Assembly (NCBI GenBank): GCA_035690485.1
Contig: DASSKL010000071.1
Coordinates: 1 to 64,000, forward strand
DNA from: Mycobacteriales bacterium
GTDB lineage: Bacteria > Actinomycetota > Actinomycetes > JAFAQI01 > DASSKL01
Reading direction: 5' to 3'
DNA length: 64,000 nucleotides
Shown here: piece after piece, positions 63,132-64,000 of the stretch
How the letters are laid out: each line of letters starts with the position of its first letter
How positions within the stretch are numbered: the stretch's first letter is position 1
Program-made: the position numbers and the translations under genes
Notes under the pieces: generated by a model
Told to the model about the DNA's origin: nothing
Databases searched by the model: none
What the model saw: the letters and a program-made list of their open reading frames with translations, nothing else

Positions 63132-64000
63132 TCAGCCGCTCTTGGTGCCCGGCAGGAACTCCTGCAGCTTCTGCTTGATCCCGGTGCGGGTGACGCCCCA
63201 GACGTCCGGATCGCCTTTGAGCATCGCCTCGGCGGCGTCCTTGAGCTGCTCGAACGTCACGTGCGGCGGGATCGGCGGCACGTCGGGGTCGGTGTGCACG
63301 TCGAGCACCGCGGGGCGACCAGCCTCGAAGGCACGCTGCCAGGCAGGCCCGATGTCCTTGGCGCGCGTCACCGTCTCGCTGTGCAGCCCCAGCGAGGCCG
63401 CGAAGGCGGCGTAGTCGACGTCGGGCAGCGACTGGGACTCGACGAACTTCGGCGCGCCCTCCATCGCGCGCATCTCCCACGTCACCTGGTTGAGGTCGTT
63501 GTTGTGCAGGACGGCGACGACCAGTCGGGGGTCGGCCCACTCCTGCCAGTAGCGCGAGATCGTGATCAGCTCGGCCATGCCGTTCATCTGCATGGCGCCG
63601 TCGCCGACCAGCGCGATCGCCGGCCGGTCGGGATGGGCGAACTTCGCGCCGATCGCGTAGGGCACGCCCGGGCCCATCGTCGCGAGCGTTCCGGACAGCG
63701 ACCCGCGCATCGTCCCGCGCATCTTCAGGTGCCGGGCGTACCAGTTCGCGGCCGAACCGGAGTCGGACGAGAGCATCGCGTCGTCGGGGATGTGGGCGTT
63801 GAGGTCCCACACCAGCCGCATCGGGTTGACGCACTCCGACTTGTCGCTGTCGGTCATCGCGCGCCGCTCGACGACCTCCCACCAGCGGCGGACGTGGCCC
63901 TCGAGCTCCTCCTGCCAGGACCGGTCGGACTTCTTCTGCAGCAAGGGGATCAGCGCCTGCAGCGCCCGCTTCGCGTCGGCCACGAGGTTGACCTCGTAGG
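63132..64000 (-). CDS. Thiamine-diphosphate-dependent enzyme, C-terminal part (window edge)
   Basis: About 289 residues of the C-terminal end are visible; the frame stays open at the last base, so the gene begins beyond the window. The ThDP-binding motif is present (ALVGDGAMQMNGMAELITISRY, then AVLHNND), with SSDSGSAANWYARHLKMRG before it. The pattern is that of the acetolactate synthase/pyruvate oxidase superfamily, related to pyruvate dehydrogenase (quinone)-type proteins. It probably decarboxylates a 2-oxo acid. The transporter gene downstream may be its partner. Confidence 0.85.
   Translation of the reverse strand, partial: YEVNLVADAKRALQALIPLLQKKSDRSWQEELEGHVRRWWEVVERRAMTDSDKSECVNPMRLVWDLNAHIPDDAMLSSDSGSAANWYARHLKMRGTMRGSLSGTLATMGPGVPYAIGAKFAHPDRPAIALVGDGAMQMNGMAELITISRYWQEWADPRLVVAVLHNNDLNQVTWEMRAMEGAPKFVESQSLPDVDYAAFAASLGLHSETVTRAKDIGPAWQRAFEAGRPAVLDVHTDPDVPPIPPHVTFEQLKDAAEAMLKGDPDVWGVTRTGIKQKLQEFLPGTKSG

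Overview
This is a chromosomal stretch from a very GC-rich actinomycete (Actinomycetota). The supporting signs are dense genes with frequent GTG starts, 4-base GTGA/ATGA stop-start overlaps, F420-type luciferase-like oxidoreductases, many lipoproteins and probable leaderless promoters. A genus cannot be named from the sequence. I see no tRNA, rRNA, CRISPR, insertion sequence or phage gene. No gene-free gap exceeds about 175 bases, so about 57 genes fill the window.

Layout. 0.1-0.8 kb: a small lipoprotein and a membrane protein, after a strong hairpin that probably ends an upstream gene. 0.8-10.8 kb: two divergent, tightly overlapping operons (10 genes). They combine riboflavin/pterin chemistry (GTP cyclohydrolase II, a lone RibD-type reductase, a PTPS-like protein, a BchC-like dehydrogenase) with membrane-lipid chemistry (a CDP-alcohol phosphotransferase fused to a sulfatase-type domain, an LPG-synthase-type membrane protein, an acyltransferase 3, a GT4 glycosyltransferase) and two methyltransferases. 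This is the best candidate for an undescribed system: a pathway that may attach a GTP-derived heterocycle or its ribityl chain to a membrane lipid. 10.8-24.9 kb: mixed housekeeping and stress genes (dienelactone hydrolase, cupin-VOC with its TetR, short UvrA, homocitrate-synthase-like enzyme divergent from an HTH-citrate synthase, cupredoxin, F420 oxidoreductase, class A PBP, pirin, pterin dehydratase, GntR, hemerythrin). 25-30.3 kb: an unknown 499-residue protein coupled to a methyltransferase, a PEP-mutase-like enzyme, a luciferase-like enzyme and a tandem YbjQ-type protein.

30.4-39.0 kb: a minus-strand run of three large secreted proteins (beta-helix, subtilase-like with FG-GAP repeats, ceramidase-like). 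39.1-46.5 kb: a catabolic group (Baeyer-Villiger monooxygenase fused to an esterase, PRISE-type reductase, SMP-30 lactonase, enoyl-CoA hydratase, acyl-CoA ligase). It reads as ketone to ester/lactone to hydroxy acid to acyl-CoA. 46.5-52 kb: a MerR regulator divergent from an MFS exporter, with a matched 19-bp-spacer promoter on each side, then PhzF, a second crotonase and a second exporter. 52-61.3 kb: isocitrate-lyase-family enzyme, DedA, two lipoproteins, SRPBCC, sulfatase, a large unknown secreted protein, a PRC-barrel protein and a 54-residue membrane protein. 61.3-64 kb: an MFS transporter and the end of a ThDP enzyme that runs off the window.

Most functional calls rest on motifs and family knowledge read by eye. 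No database search was possible.
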